Shown: positions 36,196-46,422 of the stretch, piece after piece | How positions within the stretch are numbered: position 1 is the first letter of the stretch | Layout: the number at the start of each line of letters is the position of its first letter | From: Orrella marina | GTDB lineage: Bacteria; Pseudomonadota; Gammaproteobacteria; Burkholderiales; Burkholderiaceae_B | Direction of reading: 5' to 3' | NCBI RefSeq assembly: GCF_003058465.1 | Contig: NZ_CP028901.1 | Coordinates: 1,984,001 to 2,048,000, forward strand | DNA: 64,000 nucleotides | Program-made: the position numbers and the translations under genes | Notes under the pieces: model-generated | Told to the model about the DNA's origin: nothing | The model's database searches: none | The model's input: only the letters and a program-made list of their open reading frames with translations

Positions 36196-37431
36196 TTAGA
36201 TATCGAGCAACAAGCGCTGCGGATCCTCAAGCGCCTCCTTGATGGCGACCAGTCCGAGAACCGCCTCACGACCATCAATAATGCGATGGTCGTACGACAT
36301 GGCGAGATAGTTCATCGGACGGATCACGATCTGACCTTTCTCGACTACAGCACGTTCCTTGGTAGCATGAATGCCCAGGATTGCAGATTGAGGCGGGTTG
36401 ATGATTGGCGTCGAAAGCATCGAACCAAACACACCACCATTGGAGATCGAGAATGTTCCGCCCGTCATTTCCTCGATGGTCAGTTTGCCCTCACCAGCAC
36501 GACGTCCAAAGTCGGCGATCGCCTTTTCTATATCAGCAATGGACATCTGATCTGCGTCACGCAGGATCGGTACCACCAATCCACGCGGACTACCGACGGC
36601 AATACCAATATCAAAATAGCCGTGGTAAATAATGTCCTTGCCATCAACTGACGCGTTGATAACTGGATAGCGCTTGAGCGCGGCAACCGCGGCCTTCACA
36701 AAGAACGACATGAAACCCAGCTTGACGCCGTGTTCCTTCTCGAACTTATCCTTGTACTGATTACGCAGGTCCATAACCGCTTGCATATTAACCTCGTTAA
36801 ACGTGGTCAATATGGCGTTTTCTTGCTGCGACTGCAACAGACGCTCGGCAATACGGGCGCGCAGGCGGCTCATGGGAACGCGCTGCTCGGGACGACCACC
36901 CAGCGACTGCGACGCTGGTGCAGGTGCAGGTGCACTCTTGGCCTCAGATGCTGACGAAGCAGACATCGCATCTGCTTTCGTGACTCGGCCATCACGACCT
37001 GAGCCTGCCATGCCTTCTGCACTCATGCCTTTCTCGGCCAGGATCTTGCTGGCGGCCGGAGAAGCAATGCCTGCACCGCTACCAGACGATGTGGACTGAG
37101 CTTGCGCAGTAGCAGGCTTGGGTTCTTCAGCCTTGGGGGCTGCCTCCTGCGCAGCAGGTGCTTCTTCCTTTGCAGGAGCAGCAGCCTTGGCTGCCGTATC
37201 AATTCTGGCAAGCAACTCACCCGAGGTCACGGTGCTGCCGTCTCCTTTCACGATTTCGGCAAGCACACCTGCAGACGGCGCAGGCACTTCTAGAACGACC
37301 TTGTCGGTTTCGACTTCAATCAGGATTTCGTCAACCTGAACAGCCTCACCAGGCTGCTTCTTCCATGTCAGCAGAGTCGCTTCTGATACCGACTCGGATA
37401 ATTGCGGAACTACTACATCTGTCATTGCCAT
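36196..37431 (-). CDS. sucB: 2-oxoglutarate dehydrogenase E2, dihydrolipoyl succinyltransferase
   Basis: A 411-aa E2 component. An N-terminal lipoyl domain has the lipoylated Lys in [13 protein letters not shown] (Lys44), followed by an Ala/Pro/Glu-rich linker, an E3-binding domain ([29 protein letters not shown]) and the catalytic core ending [13 protein letters not shown], with the active His. It transfers succinyl groups to CoA and forms the core of the complex. It sits 59 bp after sucA. Confidence 0.97.
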   Translation of the reverse strand: MAMTDVVVPQLSESVSEATLLTWKKQPGEAVQVDEILIEVETDKVVLEVPAPSAGVLAEIVKGDGSTVTSGELLARIDTAAKAAAPAKEEAPAAQEAAPKAEEPKPATAQAQSTSSGSGAGIASPAASKILAEKGMSAEGMAGSGRDGRVTKADAMSASSASEAKSAPAPAPASQSLGGRPEQRVPMSRLRARIAERLLQSQQENAILTTFNEVNMQAVMDLRNQYKDKFEKEHGVKLGFMSFFVKAAVAALKRYPVINASVDGKDIIYHGYFDIGIAVGSPRGLVVPILRDADQMSIADIEKAIADFGRRAGEGKLTIEEMTGGTFSISNGGVFGSMLSTPIINPPQSAILGIHATKERAVVEKGQIVIRPMNYLAMSYDHRIIDGREAVLGLVAIKEALEDPQRLLLDI

Positions 37432-37490
37432 GAGAATCTTCCGTATGTATGTATTCGTGGGAACGGTTCAATCAATCACTTGTGCCTGTG

Positions 37491-40358
37491 TCATTTCACC
37501 AGAGCATAAGACTTGAACTTGCCAAAGGCCTGTTCAATCAATGCTTTCTGCTGCTCGACGTGCTTGGCCAGATAGCCAACAGCTGGCGATGCAGATGCAG
37601 CACGACCGGCATAGGCAAGTTTCTGGCCTTTGGACAGGTTCTCGAACAGATGATGCTCGATGTAGAACCATGGTCCCTGGTTCTGGGGCTCGTCCTGCAC
37701 CCAGACCACCTCGGTGGCCTTCGGATACTTGGCCAGCTCGGCCTCGAAAAGCTTGTGAGCGAACGGATACAACTGCTCAACCCGAACGATGGCAACGTTG
37801 CTGACCTTGCGCTCGCGCCGGGCGTTGACAAGATCGTAGTAAACCTTACCAGAGCAGACCAGCACACGCTTGACCGAACTCGCGTTGATTGTCTCGTCAC
37901 ATTCTCCGATCACAGGCTGGAAACACCCTTCGGAGAGATGTTCAAGTGGGGACCCTGCATCCTTGTTACGCAGCAAGGATTTCGGGGTCAGGATGACCAG
38001 TGGCTTGCGGAATTGCCGAATCATCTGACGGCGCAGAAGATGGAAAATCTGCGCGGCCGTTGTCGGCTGGACCACCTGGATATTGTTGTCAGCACACAGT
38101 TGCAGGAAACGCTCCATCCGCGCAGATGAGTGCTCCGGCCCCTGTCCTTCATAGCCGTGGGGAAGCATCAAGGTCAGACCCGACTGACGGCCCCATTTCG
38201 CTTCACCGGACACGATGAACTGATCAATCACCACCTGCGCACCGTTGACGAAGTCGCCAAACTGCGCCTCCCAGATTGTAAGAGTCTTGGGGTCGGCACA
38301 AGAATAACCGTACTCAAATCCCAGAACTGCCTCCTCGGACAGCACGGAATCGATCACAACAAAAGGCGCCTGCTCTTCCGACACATTCTGCAAAGGAATA
38401 TACGTACCATCGTTCCAGCGCTCACGCTTCTGGTCGTGCAGAACCGCGTGGCGGTGCGTGAAGGTTCCGCGACCGGAGTCCTGACCCGTGATGCGAACAC
38501 CAAATCCGGAGGCCACGAGGCTCGCGAAGGCCAGGTGCTCACCCATACCCCAGTCCAGATTCAATTCACCCTGAGCCATAGTGCGGCGATCATTCAGAAG
38601 CTTGGTCACTAGCGGATGAACGCTGAACCCTTCGGGCACCGAGGTGATGCGCTCCCCAAGTCGCTTGAGTTCAGCAATCGGCAAACCCGTGTCTGCGTGA
38701 TCAGTCCACTTCGCACCGAGATAAGGTGACCAGTCGATCGCGTACTTACTCCTGTAGTTGGTCAAGATGGGTTCAATGGTACTGCGACCATCTTCCATGT
38801 AGGAGCGGTAAGCTTTGACCATCTCGTCGGGCTCACCTTCCTTGAGCACACCCTGAGCGATCAGCCTGTCACCGTATAGCTTGCGTGTACCAGGGTGCTG
38901 ACCGATGCGCTTGTACATCAGCGGCTGAGTGAGCGAAGGAGTATCTTGCTCATTGTGTCCGAGCTTTCGGAAGCAGACGATGTCAACAACAACGTCTCGA
39001 CCGAACTCCATACGGAAGTCCAGGGCCAGACGGGTTGCAAAGACAACTGCCTCAGGGTCATCACCATTGACGTGAAACACCGGAGCTTCAATCATCCTCA
39101 CCACATCGGTGCAATAGATGGTCGAGCGGGTGTCACGGGGATCGGAAGTCGTGAAACCAATCTGGTTGTTAATGACGATATGCACCGTGCCACCCGTACC
39201 ATAACCACGGGTCATAGCCAGGTTCAACGTCTCCATCACTACGCCCTGACCCGCGAAAGCGGCGTCACCATGAACCAGAACCGGCAGCACCTGCTTGCCA
39301 TGCTCATCTCCACGACGTTCCTGACGTGCGCGAACGCTACCCTCTACGACCGGATTAACAATCTCCAGGTGAGACGGGTTGAAAGCAAGAGACAGGTGAA
39401 CCGGGCCTCCGCGCGTCGAAAGGTCACTGGAAAAACCGTTGTGATACTTCACGTCACCATCTGTCAGCCCATCGGCGTGCTTGCCTTCAAACTCTGCAAA
39501 CAGATCGCCGGGCATCTTGCCCATGATATTGATCAGCATATTGAGTCGGCCGCGGTGAGCCATGCCGACTACGATTTCCTGCACGCCGCTGTCCCCGGCG
39601 TGGTTGACCAGTTCATCCATGCTGGCAATAAAGCTTTCTCCACCCTCAAGAGAGAAGCGTTTCTGACCAACATACTTGGTATGAAGGAAACGCTCCAGAC
39701 CCTCAGCCTCGGTCAGTTGCTGCAGGACGTTGCGCTTGGCCTGTTCACCGAGGCTGGGCGAGCTGCGGGTGGACTCCAGGCGCTGCTGGACCCAGCGTTT
39801 GACATTGGGGTCCGAGCAATGCATGAACTCGGCACCGATCGAACGGCAGTATGTCTGGCGCAATGCATCAATAATCTGACGCAGCGTCATCGTGCTGTCT
39901 TTGGTGAAGTAGGTGTTCGTCGCAGAGAACTCCTGATCCATGTCCACTTCGGTGAGACCGTAGAACGCTGGATCAAGCTCAGGAATGTCATCGCGATCAT
40001 GCTGCTTGAGCGGATCCAGATCAGCCCAGCGGGATCCCAGTGAACGATAGGCAGCAATAAGAGACTGAATATGCAACTGCTTTGAGGCAACTGTCAGATC
40101 AATCTGCTGGGCTGCCCGGGATGCTCCACCCTGACGGGCGCGCTGCGCAAAGGCGTCAATGATCGGAGCGTGTCTCTGGTCTCGTGTGTCAGCATGACCA
40201 TCAGGTGCAGGCTGAATCTGCAGTTGGTCGAAGTAGTTACGCCAGTTTTCCGGGACCGAAGAAGGATTATCGAGATAGGACTCGTACAATTCTTCGACAT
40301 ATGGCGCATTACCACCAAAAAGATATGAGTTTTGCAGGGATTCTATTTGCGAGGACAT
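37491..40358 (-). CDS. sucA: 2-oxoglutarate dehydrogenase E1
   Basis: A 955-aa thiamine-diphosphate enzyme decarboxylating 2-oxoglutarate. Typical blocks are the N-terminal NSYLFGGNAPYVEELYESYLDNPSSVP, VGMAHRGRLNMLINIMGK, and VHGDAAFAGQGVVMETLNLA of the TPP site, and LPHGYEGQGPEHSSARMERFL of the transketolase-like C-terminal half. Full length. First gene of sucA-sucB-lpdA; its upstream region is shared with divergent maeB. Confidence 0.97.
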   Translation of the reverse strand: MSSQIESLQNSYLFGGNAPYVEELYESYLDNPSSVPENWRNYFDQLQIQPAPDGHADTRDQRHAPIIDAFAQRARQGGASRAAQQIDLTVASKQLHIQSLIAAYRSLGSRWADLDPLKQHDRDDIPELDPAFYGLTEVDMDQEFSATNTYFTKDSTMTLRQIIDALRQTYCRSIGAEFMHCSDPNVKRWVQQRLESTRSSPSLGEQAKRNVLQQLTEAEGLERFLHTKYVGQKRFSLEGGESFIASMDELVNHAGDSGVQEIVVGMAHRGRLNMLINIMGKMPGDLFAEFEGKHADGLTDGDVKYHNGFSSDLSTRGGPVHLSLAFNPSHLEIVNPVVEGSVRARQERRGDEHGKQVLPVLVHGDAAFAGQGVVMETLNLAMTRGYGTGGTVHIVINNQIGFTTSDPRDTRSTIYCTDVVRMIEAPVFHVNGDDPEAVVFATRLALDFRMEFGRDVVVDIVCFRKLGHNEQDTPSLTQPLMYKRIGQHPGTRKLYGDRLIAQGVLKEGEPDEMVKAYRSYMEDGRSTIEPILTNYRSKYAIDWSPYLGAKWTDHADTGLPIAELKRLGERITSVPEGFSVHPLVTKLLNDRRTMAQGELNLDWGMGEHLAFASLVASGFGVRITGQDSGRGTFTHRHAVLHDQKRERWNDGTYIPLQNVSEEQAPFVVIDSVLSEEAVLGFEYGYSCADPKTLTIWEAQFGDFVNGAQVVIDQFIVSGEAKWGRQSGLTLMLPHGYEGQGPEHSSARMERFLQLCADNNIQVVQPTTAAQIFHLLRRQMIRQFRKPLVILTPKSLLRNKDAGSPLEHLSEGCFQPVIGECDETINASSVKRVLVCSGKVYYDLVNARRERKVSNVAIVRVEQLYPFAHKLFEAELAKYPKATEVVWVQDEPQNQGPWFYIEHHLFENLSKGQKLAYAGRAASASPAVGYLAKHVEQQKALIEQAFGKFKSYALVK

Positions 40359-40673
40359 TTTTGACGCTTCACCTTGCCGGGTGCTTCACCCGAAACGATG
40401 CAGGAAACCTTCCGCTTTCTCGGCCTAACCGGTCTGCGGATAGCGGGGGGGCAGAAGGCGATGGGATAGCCTATTAAGCCATTGCCAAAGTTTAACGCAA
40501 GCATGTTCGAAGATGGCGCATTCTCCCCATGAAATTTAAAATCACGCGAGGATTTCAATGGTGCAGCGCAGAACAGAAAGTCGTGCAAGTTGCTTTTAGA
40601 TATGTTTCATTAACACCTGACGCACACACATTGCGTGTGTTCACTGTTTTATAGACAACAAGGTGTACACCCT
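40359..40673. other. divergent sucA/maeB promoter region
   Basis: No gene is seen in these 315 bp. A small perfect hairpin CGGGTG-CTT-CACCCG (40378-40392) lies in the sucA leader and ACACAC/GTGTGT arms (40624-40629, 40635-40640) lie before maeB. I could not identify a convincing sigma-70 promoter for either gene by eye. Confidence 0.45.
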
Positions 40674-42953
40674 ATGAGCCAGGACTTCAATCAACTCGCG
40701 CTGGATTACCATGCACAGCCACGTCCGGGAAAGATCTCGGTCACTCCTACGAAACCTCTTTCGAACCAGTTCGATCTGTCACTTGCTTATTCGCCAGGCG
40801 TAGCTGCAGCTTGCATGGCGATCCATGCCGACGAAGATTGCGCTGCACAATATACGTCCCGCTCGAACCTGGTAGGCGTAATCACGAACGGCACTGCAGT
40901 GTTGGGTTTAGGCAACATCGGACCACTTGCCGCGAAGCCCGTCATGGAAGGAAAAGGTTGTCTGTTCAAAAAGTTTGCCGGGATTGATGTGTTTGATATC
41001 GAACTGGCGGAAAAGGACCCCGACAAACTGGTCGACATTATCGCTGCACTCGAACCTACTCTGGGTGGAGTAAATCTGGAAGACATCAAGGCGCCGGAGT
41101 GCTTTTATATTGAGAAGAAGCTTCGTGACCGGATGAAGATTCCGGTGTTTCACGACGATCAGCACGGAACAGCCATCATTTCCTCGGCAGCACTGCTTAA
41201 CGGCCTGACACTTGTGAACAAACCGCTCGAGAGCATCCGGCTGGTGTGCTCCGGGGCGGGAGCAGCCGCGATCGCCTGCCTGGACATGTTTGTCAGTCTA
41301 GGCGTTGTTCGCGACAACATCTTTGTCTGCGATTCCCGCGGTGTGATCTGGGAGGGCCGAGAAGACAACATGGAGGCGAACAAGGCGAGGTATGCACAAA
41401 AAACCGACAAGCGCAGTCTCGCCGACGTCATGGTAGATGCTGACGTATTTCTGGGCTGCTCGACCAAGGACGTTGTCACAACTGACATGGTCAAGACCAT
41501 GGCTCGAGACCCGCTGATCCTTGCGCTGGCCAACCCGGACCCTGAGATTCGCCCTGAACTGGCCAAGGCCGCTCGTCCGGACTGCATCATCGCAACCGGT
41601 CGATCTGACTTTCCCAACCAGGTCAACAACGTACTTTGCTTTCCATTCATTTTCAGGGGAGCACTCGACGCGGGCGCAACTCGAATTACAGAAGAGATGA
41701 AACTTGCTGCGGTCAAGGCGATTGCCGACCTGGCCAAGTCCGAACAAAGTGATGAGGTCGCGCAGGCATACCAGGGAGAGGATCTGACCTTTGGACCGGA
41801 ATACATCATCCCCAAGCCTTTCGACCCCAGACTGATTGTCAAGATTGCACCTGCAGTCGCCCAGGCGGCAGCGGAGTCGGGTGTGGCTTTGCGGCCAATT
41901 TCCGACATGCGGGCCTACGAGCAAAAGCTTTTCGAGCATGTCTATCATTCCGGTCAGCTGATGCGCCCGGTCTTCCACCAGGCCAGGCAAGATCCTAAGC
42001 GAGTGGTTTACGCAGATGGTGAGGATGAGCGTGTACTGCGTGCTGCACAGACAGTCATCGACGAAGGCATTGCGATTCCGATTCTGATTGGTCGCCCCGC
42101 TGTCATCCAGATGCGTATACAAAAAATGGGACTTCGTCTTGAACCTGGACGTAATTTCACGGTTATTGATCCGGAGGATGATGATCGCTTCCACGAGATC
42201 TGGAGTGCGTACTATCAGATTAGAGCCCGCCACGGAGTCACCCCAAGCATCGCCAAGGCCATGATCCGCAAGCACAACACACTGATAGGCGTGATGCTGA
42301 TTCAGCGTGGCGATGCCGACGCCCTGCTTTGCGGCGTTGGAAGCCGCTTTGACAACCAGCTGAAGTATATCGACGAAGTGATCGGCAAACAGGAGGGAGC
42401 AGCGACGTACGCGGCGATGAACGTCCTCATGCTGCCCGAGCAGACCCTGTTTATCTGCGACACACACGTCAACGAGAATCCGACCGCGGATCAGGTGGCG
42501 GACATGACAATTCTGGCCGCTCAGGAGATCCAGCGTTTTGGTATTACGCCAAAAATTGCGCTGATCTCTCACTCCAACTTTGGTAGTCGCGCGACTGAAT
42601 CGGCCAGCAAGATGGCACAGGCGCGCACCATTCTCGCGACGAAAGCTCCTGAGCTGGAGGTTGATGGGGAAATGCAGGCGGACTCTGCTCTTTCCGAGAA
42701 AATCCGTCAGGCTAACTACCCGGATTCCACGCTCAAAGGAACGGCAAACCTGCTGATCATGCCCAATCTGGATACCGGAAACGTCACTTACAACTTACTC
42801 AAAATGACAGGCAGTCACGGTGTTGCAATTGGTCCGATTCTCCTGGGTGCAGCACGACCTGTCCACATTCTGACAAACAGTTCCACGGTTCGTCGAGTCA
42901 TCAACATGACTGCACTTGCAGTTGTGAAAGCGCAACTCGAAGACCGGGCTTAA
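40674..42953 (+). CDS. maeB: NADP-dependent malic enzyme with phosphotransacetylase-like domain
   Basis: A 759-aa fusion. Residues 1 to about 430 form the malic enzyme ([47 protein letters not shown]), decarboxylating malate to pyruvate with NADP. Residues about 440-759 are phosphate acetyltransferase-like and in E. coli MaeB serve regulation by acetyl-CoA rather than catalysis. AAGGTG at 40660-40665 supports ATG 40674; the frame opens at 40635. Divergent from sucA. It supplies NADPH and pyruvate from the C4 pool. Confidence 0.95.
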   Translation: MSQDFNQLALDYHAQPRPGKISVTPTKPLSNQFDLSLAYSPGVAAACMAIHADEDCAAQYTSRSNLVGVITNGTAVLGLGNIGPLAAKPVMEGKGCLFKKFAGIDVFDIELAEKDPDKLVDIIAALEPTLGGVNLEDIKAPECFYIEKKLRDRMKIPVFHDDQHGTAIISSAALLNGLTLVNKPLESIRLVCSGAGAAAIACLDMFVSLGVVRDNIFVCDSRGVIWEGREDNMEANKARYAQKTDKRSLADVMVDADVFLGCSTKDVVTTDMVKTMARDPLILALANPDPEIRPELAKAARPDCIIATGRSDFPNQVNNVLCFPFIFRGALDAGATRITEEMKLAAVKAIADLAKSEQSDEVAQAYQGEDLTFGPEYIIPKPFDPRLIVKIAPAVAQAAAESGVALRPISDMRAYEQKLFEHVYHSGQLMRPVFHQARQDPKRVVYADGEDERVLRAAQTVIDEGIAIPILIGRPAVIQMRIQKMGLRLEPGRNFTVIDPEDDDRFHEIWSAYYQIRARHGVTPSIAKAMIRKHNTLIGVMLIQRGDADALLCGVGSRFDNQLKYIDEVIGKQEGAATYAAMNVLMLPEQTLFICDTHVNENPTADQVADMTILAAQEIQRFGITPKIALISHSNFGSRATESASKMAQARTILATKAPELEVDGEMQADSALSEKIRQANYPDSTLKGTANLLIMPNLDTGNVTYNLLKMTGSHGVAIGPILLGAARPVHILTNSSTVRRVINMTALAVVKAQLEDRA

Positions 42954-42987
42954 AGTTGATTCTGTAAAAATTGTTTGTTTGACTTAC

Positions 42988-43023
42988 AAAAGCCTCCGAA
43001 CCGAAAGTGTTCGGAGGCTTTTT
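42988..43023 (+). terminator. rho-independent terminator after maeB
   Basis: AAAAGCCTCCGAAC (42988-43001) and GTTCGGAGGCTTTTT (43009-43023) form a perfect 12-bp-plus stem with a 7-nt loop and a T run, 34 bp after the maeB stop. Confidence 0.92.
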
Positions 43024-43121
43024 ACGAATCCAGCAAGCATTTCCGGCAAAAGCATACCGCTTGTGGACAATCCCGCCATAAAAGGAGATACATGGTACGC
43101 GATCCAGCAATAACAGGATGT

Positions 43122-44774
43122 TCAGATTTCGCGCTGAGTGATTAAATCCTGTGGATGAAGATTCCACGGCATCAAGGCCTCATAGTCCTCGACAGTCTGC
43201 GCCAATGGCAGACGACGCAGGACGTGGCGCAACCACAGGTAGGGTTCGAACCCGAAGCCCTTGGCCGTCTCGACCAGGGAGTAGATGACTGCACTGGCAT
43301 GTGCGCCAGCCGGTGTGTCACTGAACAACCAGCCCTTGCGGCCCACCACGAACGGGCGAATGGCATTCTCGACTGGGTTGCCGTCAATGGGCAGATCGCC
43401 GCGTTCGGTGTATCGCACCAACCGGCCCCAGAACTTGTCCAGATAAGCCAGCGCTGCACCCAGTTTGGTGCTCGGCGGCACCAGTGGCAGATTTTGATCG
43501 ACCCACTGTCGAATCTCGTTCAGAATGGGCAGGCTGCGCCGCTGGCGAGCCAGGTATCGGTCTGCATCGCTGGCCTGACGCACGTCTTTCTCTATTTTGT
43601 AGAGTCGAGCGATCATGGCCAGCGCCTGGTCGGCCTTGCCGACTTTGCCTTTGTGCACGGCCTGGGCTTCGACAAAGGGGCGACGCGCATGCGCCCAGCA
43701 CGAGAGATGTTCCACACCAGGTGTTCGGGCCACGGCCGAGTAGCCGCTGTATCCATCGGTCATGAGGTATCCCGTCCACCCCTCGAGCAGTCGCACGGGG
43801 ACCGTGCCGGAGCGACTTGGATCGTAGTCATAGAGCACCATCTTCTTGCCAGGCGGGCCTGCTACCTGCACCCACATGTAGCTTTGGGCCGTCGGATCTC
43901 GGTCAGGCTCCTTGAGCACCTGCACAATCGTCTCGTCCATCACAAGCACTGGGCTGTCGAGCAGCGAATCTCGCAACAGGTTGTGCAGGGGTTGCAGCGC
44001 CTGCGAGGTGCCGATCACCCATCGGGCCAGCGTCTGGCGGGTGACACGCGCACCCGAGCGTTCGAGCACGTGACTGAAACGAGCCAGCGGCAGACCATCG
44101 ACATACTTGACCGTGAGCAACATCGCCAGCAAATCGGGGCTGGCGTTGCTGCGTGGCAGCACCTGCTTGGGCACAGGGGCAATCACCGGATTCTGGCTCT
44201 TGTCCGGGCAGCCGTAGCGCTTGCGGATATGGCGCAGCACCCGGATCTGCATGGGCACGATGTCAAGTTGCTCGGAGACTTCCTCGCCGATCTCCACCAT
44301 CGGTGTGCCGCAAGCACAGAGCCGCTCGCTCTCGGGCACGTCGTGCACGATATCCACGCGAGGCAGATCACTGGGCAGTGGCCCACGTTTACCGCGCGCT
44401 TTGGGTGTTCTGGGCGTTTTGGAAGACTCGGAGCTGGCCGGCGCAATCACCGCCTGGTCATCGGCCTCGGTGGTCTCGGGCGCAATGGCATCAGCTTCAT
44501 CAAACAGACGACCCTGGGCCGGATGCGCTTCGCTGCTGCGGCCAAACATTCGGCGTCGGGCCAGGATGAGGTCTTCGTAGAGCTTTTGCATGCGCTGCTG
44601 AAACTCACGCTCGTAGTGTGCCGAGTAATGCGCTTCATAGTGGGCGGCGTACTGCGCACTGAGCTGTTCGTGCAAGGTCTGCGTTAATTGCTCGAGCGCC
44701 GAGGCGCTGATCCCGAACTGTTCGGGATCGATCTCAGGCATCTCGATGGGAGGTTTACTTGATGGTGCAGACAT
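43122..44774 (-). CDS. tnpC: IS66 transposase TnpC
   Basis: A 550-aa DDE transposase. The coiled-coil N-terminus (EQLTQTLHEQLSAQYAAHYEAHY) is followed by the Cys-rich IS66 zinc region (ERLCACGTPMVEIGEEVSEQLD, RHIRKRYGCP), the catalytic core (VLVMDETIVQVL; LMTDGYSGYSAVARTPGVEHLSCWAHARRPF) and the C-terminal domain with GDLPIDGNPVENAIRPFVVGRKGWLF. It appears intact, so the element may be active. Confidence 0.95.
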   Translation of the reverse strand: MSAPSSKPPIEMPEIDPEQFGISASALEQLTQTLHEQLSAQYAAHYEAHYSAHYEREFQQRMQKLYEDLILARRRMFGRSSEAHPAQGRLFDEADAIAPETTEADDQAVIAPASSESSKTPRTPKARGKRGPLPSDLPRVDIVHDVPESERLCACGTPMVEIGEEVSEQLDIVPMQIRVLRHIRKRYGCPDKSQNPVIAPVPKQVLPRSNASPDLLAMLLTVKYVDGLPLARFSHVLERSGARVTRQTLARWVIGTSQALQPLHNLLRDSLLDSPVLVMDETIVQVLKEPDRDPTAQSYMWVQVAGPPGKKMVLYDYDPSRSGTVPVRLLEGWTGYLMTDGYSGYSAVARTPGVEHLSCWAHARRPFVEAQAVHKGKVGKADQALAMIARLYKIEKDVRQASDADRYLARQRRSLPILNEIRQWVDQNLPLVPPSTKLGAALAYLDKFWGRLVRYTERGDLPIDGNPVENAIRPFVVGRKGWLFSDTPAGAHASAVIYSLVETAKGFGFEPYLWLRHVLRRLPLAQTVEDYEALMPWNLHPQDLITQREI

Positions 44775-44805
44775 GCGTCATTGTAGCATAGTCTGCCCCA
44801 AAAAT

Positions 44806-45162
44806 CTATGTAACACATTGATAATTAAGCGCTTTATGTGGACCGTGCGCCCAGATATCAAACCCCTCCAGAAGCCACTGCAGGGCCTGTGGCGAGAGAT
44901 TAACTGTTGACCCTGCCTCACCCTTGGGCCAAGCGAAACGATCGGTCTCAAGACGTTTATACCAAAGACAAAATCCGTTTCGATCCCAATACAAAATTTT
45001 TATCCGGTTACGGTGACGGTTAATGAACACAAACAACGCGGTGCCAAACGGACTCAACCCGAGCTCTTGCTCGACCAGAGCGCTCAAGCCCGCAATGGAC
45101 TTGCGAAAGTCCACGGGGTGGCAACTCAGATAGACCTGATCAATCGCGTATCCAGGATGCAT
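44806..45162 (-). CDS. tnpB: IS66 accessory protein TnpB
   Basis: A 118-aa IS66 Orf2 protein. It carries the typical VYLSCHPVDFRKSIAGLSALVEQ start, LFVFINRHRNRIKILYWDRNGFCLWYKRLE and RFAWP blocks. It is needed for IS66 transposition, but its mechanism is not defined. Its ATG shares one base with the tnpA stop (TGATG), indicating coupling, and is preferred to an upstream in-frame start. Confidence 0.94.
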   Translation of the reverse strand: MHPGYAIDQVYLSCHPVDFRKSIAGLSALVEQELGLSPFGTALFVFINRHRNRIKILYWDRNGFCLWYKRLETDRFAWPKGEAGSTVNLSPQALQWLLEGFDIWAHGPHKALNYQCVT

Positions 45163-45500
45163 CACTGATCTCCCCGAGCGGTCAGACACAGACTACGGAG
45201 CCAATTGGCGGGTGGCAACGTCGCCAGCTCAATGCGCATATCGTCCAGGGTGATCGTGCAGGCGGTGCCGGGTCGTGAGGTAGCTAGCGGTGCTGGTCGC
45301 GACTGGACAGACTCCAGATTCACGCGCATGAAGCCTGACTGCTGCTTGCGCGAACGCTCAGCCTGTCGCCGGAAATGATTGCGCCACTTGTAAAGCTCGA
45401 TCGCTTTGAGCTGGTTCTGCTCGGCATAGACTTTGGTGGTCAATCCTGAAGCGTCGATGGCATCCAGGTGCTTTCGCCAGAATTGTTCAGTCTCTGACAT
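45162..45500 (-). CDS. tnpA: IS66 accessory protein TnpA
   Basis: A 112-aa IS66 Orf1 protein. The N-terminal part is helix-turn-helix-like (EQFWRKHLDAIDASGLTTKVYAEQNQLKAIELYKWRNHF), and a Ser/Arg-rich linker leads to the short C-terminal strand region (ITLDDMRIELATLPPANWL). GGAG just upstream supports ATG 45500, although the frame is open back to 45635. Confidence 0.92.
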   Translation of the reverse strand: MSETEQFWRKHLDAIDASGLTTKVYAEQNQLKAIELYKWRNHFRRQAERSRKQQSGFMRVNLESVQSRPAPLATSRPGTACTITLDDMRIELATLPPANWLRSLCLTARGDQ

Positions 45501-45746
45501 GTTGGAATCTCCAGTTGCAAGACAACGAGAGAATCGCATGCTCGGAAAATAACGAACAGCCCCGTCATAATGGAGCGCATACGATACATGGACGCCCCAG
45601 TTTTGCCAAGCCCTCAATCGCATAATCACATTCATTTGATGCTGCGGTAATTACGGGCTTTGCCAACTGGATCTGGCCTGGTCTTGCCATCAATGTCATG
45701 AGCAATCGGCGGGCGTACCTCTTTGTATCGGGTTCGCTTGCGGTTG

Positions 45747-46210
45747 TTAACTTCGATTGTTCGGTTTCATACGGGCGATCTTGTTGGCTTGGGCCACCAC
45801 GGCCACATTCATGTTTCGTCGGTTGATCAGCCTGTTTCTCCGGTGTTCAGGATTGGCCCTCCTGCCCACGTGATATGCCCGCATGTCATGGATCAATCGC
45901 TTTCGCCGATAGGCATCGCCTCGTTTGCTGATACCCAGCAAGGTCTGTTTCGCGCCTGTGGAGTGCCATCGCGGCACCAGACCGATCGCGTCCGATCCAG
46001 GGACTGCGCTGTTTTGGCATCGGACCTACTTTGGCAGCAGAGTAACCCTGGCGACCATACGTTCCAGCACCGATGCCCAAGGGACCAAAAAGAACGCCGG
46101 CTATGCGCGGACAAGTGTTCAGATACCCAGTGACGATAAAGGGCAAGCCTGTCAGATTGCTCACGACAGACTCTCAATCCAGTTCGACAGGATGCCTGAA
46201 CGCACAATTC
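45747..46210 (-). pseudogene. IS110-family transposase remnant
   Basis: On the minus strand 45977-45747 reads PRWHSTGAKQTLLGISKRGDAYRRKRLIHDMRAYHVGRR... NVAVVAQANKIARM, the C-terminal (transposase_20) end of IS110-family transposases. Upstream, pieces such as LGIGAGT and DAKTAQSL occur in different frames between 45890 and 46210, so the gene carries several frameshifts and lacks its N-terminal DEDD domain. It is a decayed copy beside the IS66 element. Confidence 0.7.
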
Positions 46211-46326
46211 TGCACTTGTGCGAGGATCACTAAAATCGCTCTCCAGAACAACAGGGTGCAGAATTAAGCCAGGCAGTGCCCTCGCCTGCTAGCCCAAGCG
46301 CCTGGCCCTACCTGTTTCGACACACC

Positions 46327-46355
46327 AAAAAAACAACCCCGACCAAAGGCCGGGG
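46327..46355 (-). terminator. terminator after gltA
   Basis: On the minus strand CCCCGGCC-TTT-GGTCGGGG (46355-46337) forms an 8-bp stem with one G-T pair, followed by TTGTTTTTTT. It lies 68 bp after the gltA stop. Confidence 0.85.
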
Positions 46356-46422
46356 CTAGAAATCTGCCTTAACGGACTACCGCTGAAGCGGGAGCCTGTC
46401 AAGACCGGCTCTGAGAGCAGGA

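Larger units (their letters stand above)
43122..45500 (-). mobile_element. IS66-family insertion sequence, coding core
   Basis: Three minus-strand genes in the order tnpA-tnpB-tnpC, all full length, define an IS66-family element. The given span is the coding core; I searched by eye on both sides for terminal inverted repeats (GTAA-type ends) and an 8-bp target duplication and could not fix them. It lies between the maeB terminator and an IS110-type transposase remnant, so it interrupts no recognised host gene. Confidence 0.9.

Noticed and set aside
38895..40043. A 382-codon open frame antisense to sucA
   Set aside because: The sucA frame matches E1 along its entire length, so this is a shadow.
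41298..42572. A 424-codon open frame antisense to maeB
   Set aside because: maeB is clearly coding and well conserved here; the antisense frame has no family features.
43155..44687. A 510-codon open frame on the plus strand
   Set aside because: It is antisense to the intact IS66 transposase, has no recognisable domains and reflects codon bias of the real gene.
43037..45700. Terminal inverted repeats and target duplication for the IS66 element
   Set aside because: No convincing inverted ends could be matched by eye, so no precise boundaries are claimed.
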